Assembly (NCBI GenBank): GCA_036562265.1
Contig: DATCKS010000571.1
Coordinates: 1-13,235 of the forward strand
Length of the DNA stretch: 13,235 nucleotides
Reading direction: 5' to 3'
Source: DASVDK01 sp036562265 [NCBI: Thermodesulfobacteriota bacterium]
GTDB taxonomy: Bacteria > DASVDK01
Shown: positions 11,459-13,235 of the stretch, in pieces
Layout of the letters: every line of letters begins with the position of its first letter
Position numbering within the stretch: position 1 is the stretch's first letter
Notes under the pieces: model-generated
The model's input: the letters and a program-made list of their open reading frames with translations, nothing else
The model's database searches: none
What the model was told of the DNA's origin: nothing
Translations under genes and position numbers: made by a program

Positions 11459-11744
11459 GTATGGTCGATCCGTGGTCACCCCTGCGCACCTCTGATCACG
11501 CGCGGCGGTTTCGGAACCGCATTCCACGGCGTGGTCGGAGCGGAGGCCGCTCTCGGGGAGACACGGCGGCATCGACATCGCCCGTTCGCCAGGCACGCGC
11601 GGTCACGCCAACGCGTCTTGCGCGTTCGTCAGAACGCGAGGCCCCTCAGAGCCGCTCTCCCGAGCCGGAGGTGCTCCCTCCTTCCGTGCGCCGTCGCGTG
11701 TCCGGCAGGCTGACGCTCCTGTCGTCGAGAGGAGGACCCGGTCA
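11459..11744 (+). other. Long inverted-repeat-rich leader of the histidine kinase
   Basis: About 285 nt separate the predicted start of transcription from the kinase start codon, with no convincing gene. Paired segments in order are 11471-11478 with 11493-11500 (8 bp, one G-U), 11505-11510 with 11515-11520 (6 bp, TCGG loop), 11538-11543 with 11547-11552 (6 bp), two competing stems in 11610-11638, and GGAGG/CCTCC at 11667-11681. The last can also pair with the kinase ribosome site. This resembles a regulatory leader, but it matches no riboswitch class I can recognise. Some pairings may be chance at this GC content. Confidence 0.4.
11728..11736 (+). promoter_or_regulatory. Ribosome binding site fixing the kinase GTG start
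   Basis: AGAGGAGGA lies eight bases before GTG 11745. It is the only strong Shine-Dalgarno near the start of the kinase frame and decides the start. Bases 11730-11735 are complementary to CCTCCT at 11677-11682. Confidence 0.75.
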
Positions 11745-13235
11745 GTGCCCATCTCGCGAGACGCGACGGCAGCCGTCCTTCGCGACCTTTCCGATCCCAC
11801 AGCGGACGCCGTCGCGCTGCTCGACGCGAGCGGTCGCATCGTGCTCGTCGACGACCGGCTGACGGAGCTGTTCGGCTACGCGAGGCGCGAGCTCGTAGGC
11901 CTGCCGATCGACACGCTGATCCCGGACCTCCGCGGACGATCGTCCCGGCCGCGCCGCCCGGCCCGCGCGTTCGAGCGCTCGGGCCGCCGCAAGGACGGCA
12001 GTCGGCTTGCCGTCCGGGTCGCCTTCCACCCGTTGCCGGGCGACGACGCGCGCCTCGTCGTCTGCACCGTCTGCGACATCGCCCGCCGCAAGTCCGCCGA
12101 GTCCGCCCTTCGTCTGCTGCTCGACGCGAGCCTCGCCCTCGGCGCGGCAGAGGACGGCGACGCGGCCGCCCTTGCGGTCGCGCGCGCGGCGGTCCCCGCG
12201 ATGGCCGACTGGTGCGTGGTCGACCTGATCGCGAGCGACGGGACGTTGCGCCGAGCGGCGGTCGCCCATGCCGATCCCGGCCTCACGGCGCTCGCCAGGC
12301 GGCTGCGCCGGTTCACACCGGATCCGAACCGGCCGCACGAGGCGCAGGCGGCGCTGCGGACCGGCGCCCCGCAACTCGTCCCGGAGGTCACCGATGCCTG
12401 GCTCGCCGCGCACACGAGGGACGCCCGTCACCGCGCGCTCCTCGTGGCCACCGGTGCCCGCTCCCTCATGTGCGTGCCGCTCGCGACGGCGGGCCGGACG
12501 CTCGGTGCGCTGACCTTCCTGGCCGCCGAATCGGGACGCCGCTACGAGGCGGCCGACCTCGCCGTGGCCCTGGCGCTCGCCCGGCAAGCCGCCCTCGCGA
12601 TCGCCAGCGCGGAGGCGAACCTGGAGGCCCGCGAGGCGACCCGCCTGCACGAGACCGTTCTCGCCCGCGCCGGTCACGAGCTGCGGATGCCGATCACGAT
12701 CATCAAGGGCCATCTGGCGCTCCTCGCCCGGCGGCTTACGGCGTGCGGGGCCGACGAGCAACTCCAGGGCCTGCTCGCCGTCGCGCGCCGCCACACCGAT
12801 CGGATGGCCGAACTCCTCTCCGACCTGATCGAGACCTCCCGTCTGTCGGCCGGCCGCGCGCCCCTGAACCTCAGGCGAGTTCGGCTCGGCGACGTCGTGG
12901 CCGCGGCGATCGCCCAGGTGAGACCGCTCGCCGCGGAGAAGGACGTGTGCCTCGTCGCCGCGGTCGCCCCCCGCCTGACGCTCGCCGCCGACCGCCTCAA
13001 GCTCGAGCAGATCCTGATCAACCTCCTCACCAACGCGATCCGGCACTCGCCGCCCGGCGGCACGATCCACGTCGAGGGGGCGCCGACCGGCAGCGACCTC
13101 GAACTCAGGGTCCGCGATCACGGCGACGGCATCCCCCGCGGCGACCTCGAGCGGATCTTCCTGCCGTTCCAGCAGGTGAATCGCACGGCCGGGGCCGTGC
13201 GGACGGGGCGGCTCGGCGCCGGCCTGGGGCTGGCC
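11745..13235 (+). CDS. PAS-GAF sensor histidine kinase, 3' end cut by window edge
   Basis: The frame is open for 497 codons to the last base. A PAS domain (about 15-118) contains ALLDASGRIVLVDDRLTELFGY and ends near the DIARRK linker. A GAF domain (about 120-288) follows, with SLMCVPLATAGRTLGALTF. The dimerisation/phosphoacceptor domain has H311 in AGHELRMPITIIKGH. The ATPase domain shows the N box LLTNAIRHSP (N430), the G1 box DHGDGIP (458-464), the F box IFLPF (471-475) and the start of G2 (GAGLGLA). There is no membrane helix, so it should be a soluble sensor; PAS and GAF can bind haem, flavin or small ligands, and I see no cysteine or histidine pattern that decides which. Start GTG 11745 follows the ribosome site at 11728-11736. 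A receiver domain or partner regulator may follow outside the window. Confidence 0.92.
   Translation, partial: MPISRDATAAVLRDLSDPTADAVALLDASGRIVLVDDRLTELFGYARRELVGLPIDTLIPDLRGRSSRPRRPARAFERSGRRKDGSRLAVRVAFHPLPGDDARLVVCTVCDIARRKSAESALRLLLDASLALGAAEDGDAAALAVARAAVPAMADWCVVDLIASDGTLRRAAVAHADPGLTALARRLRRFTPDPNRPHEAQAALRTGAPQLVPEVTDAWLAAHTRDARHRALLVATGARSLMCVPLATAGRTLGALTFLAAESGRRYEAADLAVALALARQAALAIASAEANLEAREATRLHETVLARAGHELRMPITIIKGHLALLARRLTACGADEQLQGLLAVARRHTDRMAELLSDLIETSRLSAGRAPLNLRRVRLGDVVAAAIAQVRPLAAEKDVCLVAAVAPRLTLAADRLKLEQILINLLTNAIRHSPPGGTIHVEGAPTGSDLELRVRDHGDGIPRGDLERIFLPFQQVNRTAGAVRTGRLGAGLGLA

Noticed and set aside
10349-11596. Minus-strand open frame of 415 codons over the HPF start, intergenic region and helix-turn-helix gene
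   Set aside because: Antisense to two supported genes, with no domain-like content.
11461-11862. Plus-strand open frame beginning with ATG right after the promoter
   Set aside because: It overlaps the kinase in another frame, has no ribosome site and gives a random Arg/Ser/Pro-rich product.

Overview
The window comes from a strongly GC-rich bacterium (roughly three bases in four are G or C by eye). Its genes are packed with stop/start overlaps of the ATGA or GTGA type. GC content and gene content would suit high-GC lineages such as Chloroflexota or Actinomycetota, but nothing here fixes the taxon. I see no rRNA, tRNA, CRISPR array, insertion sequence or phage gene.

Region 1 (1-4436, minus strand) is an alternative 'N-type' F1Fo ATPase operon. 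Read along its own strand the order is usp - atpD (beta) - atpC (epsilon) - atpQ - atpR - atpB (a) - atpE (c) - atpF (b, cut by the window edge). This is the diagnostic atpDCQRBEF(AG) order, so atpA and atpG should lie beyond base 1. A universal stress protein gene heads the operon and overlaps atpD. Every junction overlaps except atpE-atpF, which has a 3-nt gap. The c subunit has a carboxylate in each helix plus Ser/Ser/Tyr ligands, so Na+ and H+ coupling are both possible.

Region 2 (4437-8574) holds a divergent intergenic region of about 0.3 kb, with a sigma-54-like element facing each way, followed by a plus-strand pair. The first gene is a 986-aa fusion of a beta-phosphoglucomutase-like HAD domain to a glycoside hydrolase family 65 disaccharide phosphorylase. 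It is entered through an 8-codon mini-ORF that carries the only good Shine-Dalgarno sequence. The second is a tandem-domain universal stress protein.

Region 3 (8584-10421, minus strand) holds a small HPF/RaiA-type ribosome-associated protein followed by a DASS (SLC13/INDY-type) anion or dicarboxylate transporter. The transporter lacks an ordinary start codon at its junction.

Region 4 (10422-13235) contains about 550 bp with no convincing gene but with hairpins, a 130-aa MerR/excisionase-type helix-turn-helix protein with a C-terminal coiled coil, and a clear sigma-70-type promoter. A leader of about 285 nt rich in inverted repeats follows, and then a PAS-GAF-histidine kinase that runs off the right edge.

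Taken together (inference), this looks like an energy-conservation and dormancy neighbourhood: an auxiliary ion-pumping ATPase, ATP-sparing phosphorolysis of a disaccharide feeding glucose 6-phosphate, two universal stress proteins, a ribosome-protecting factor, an organic-anion carrier and a sensor kinase.
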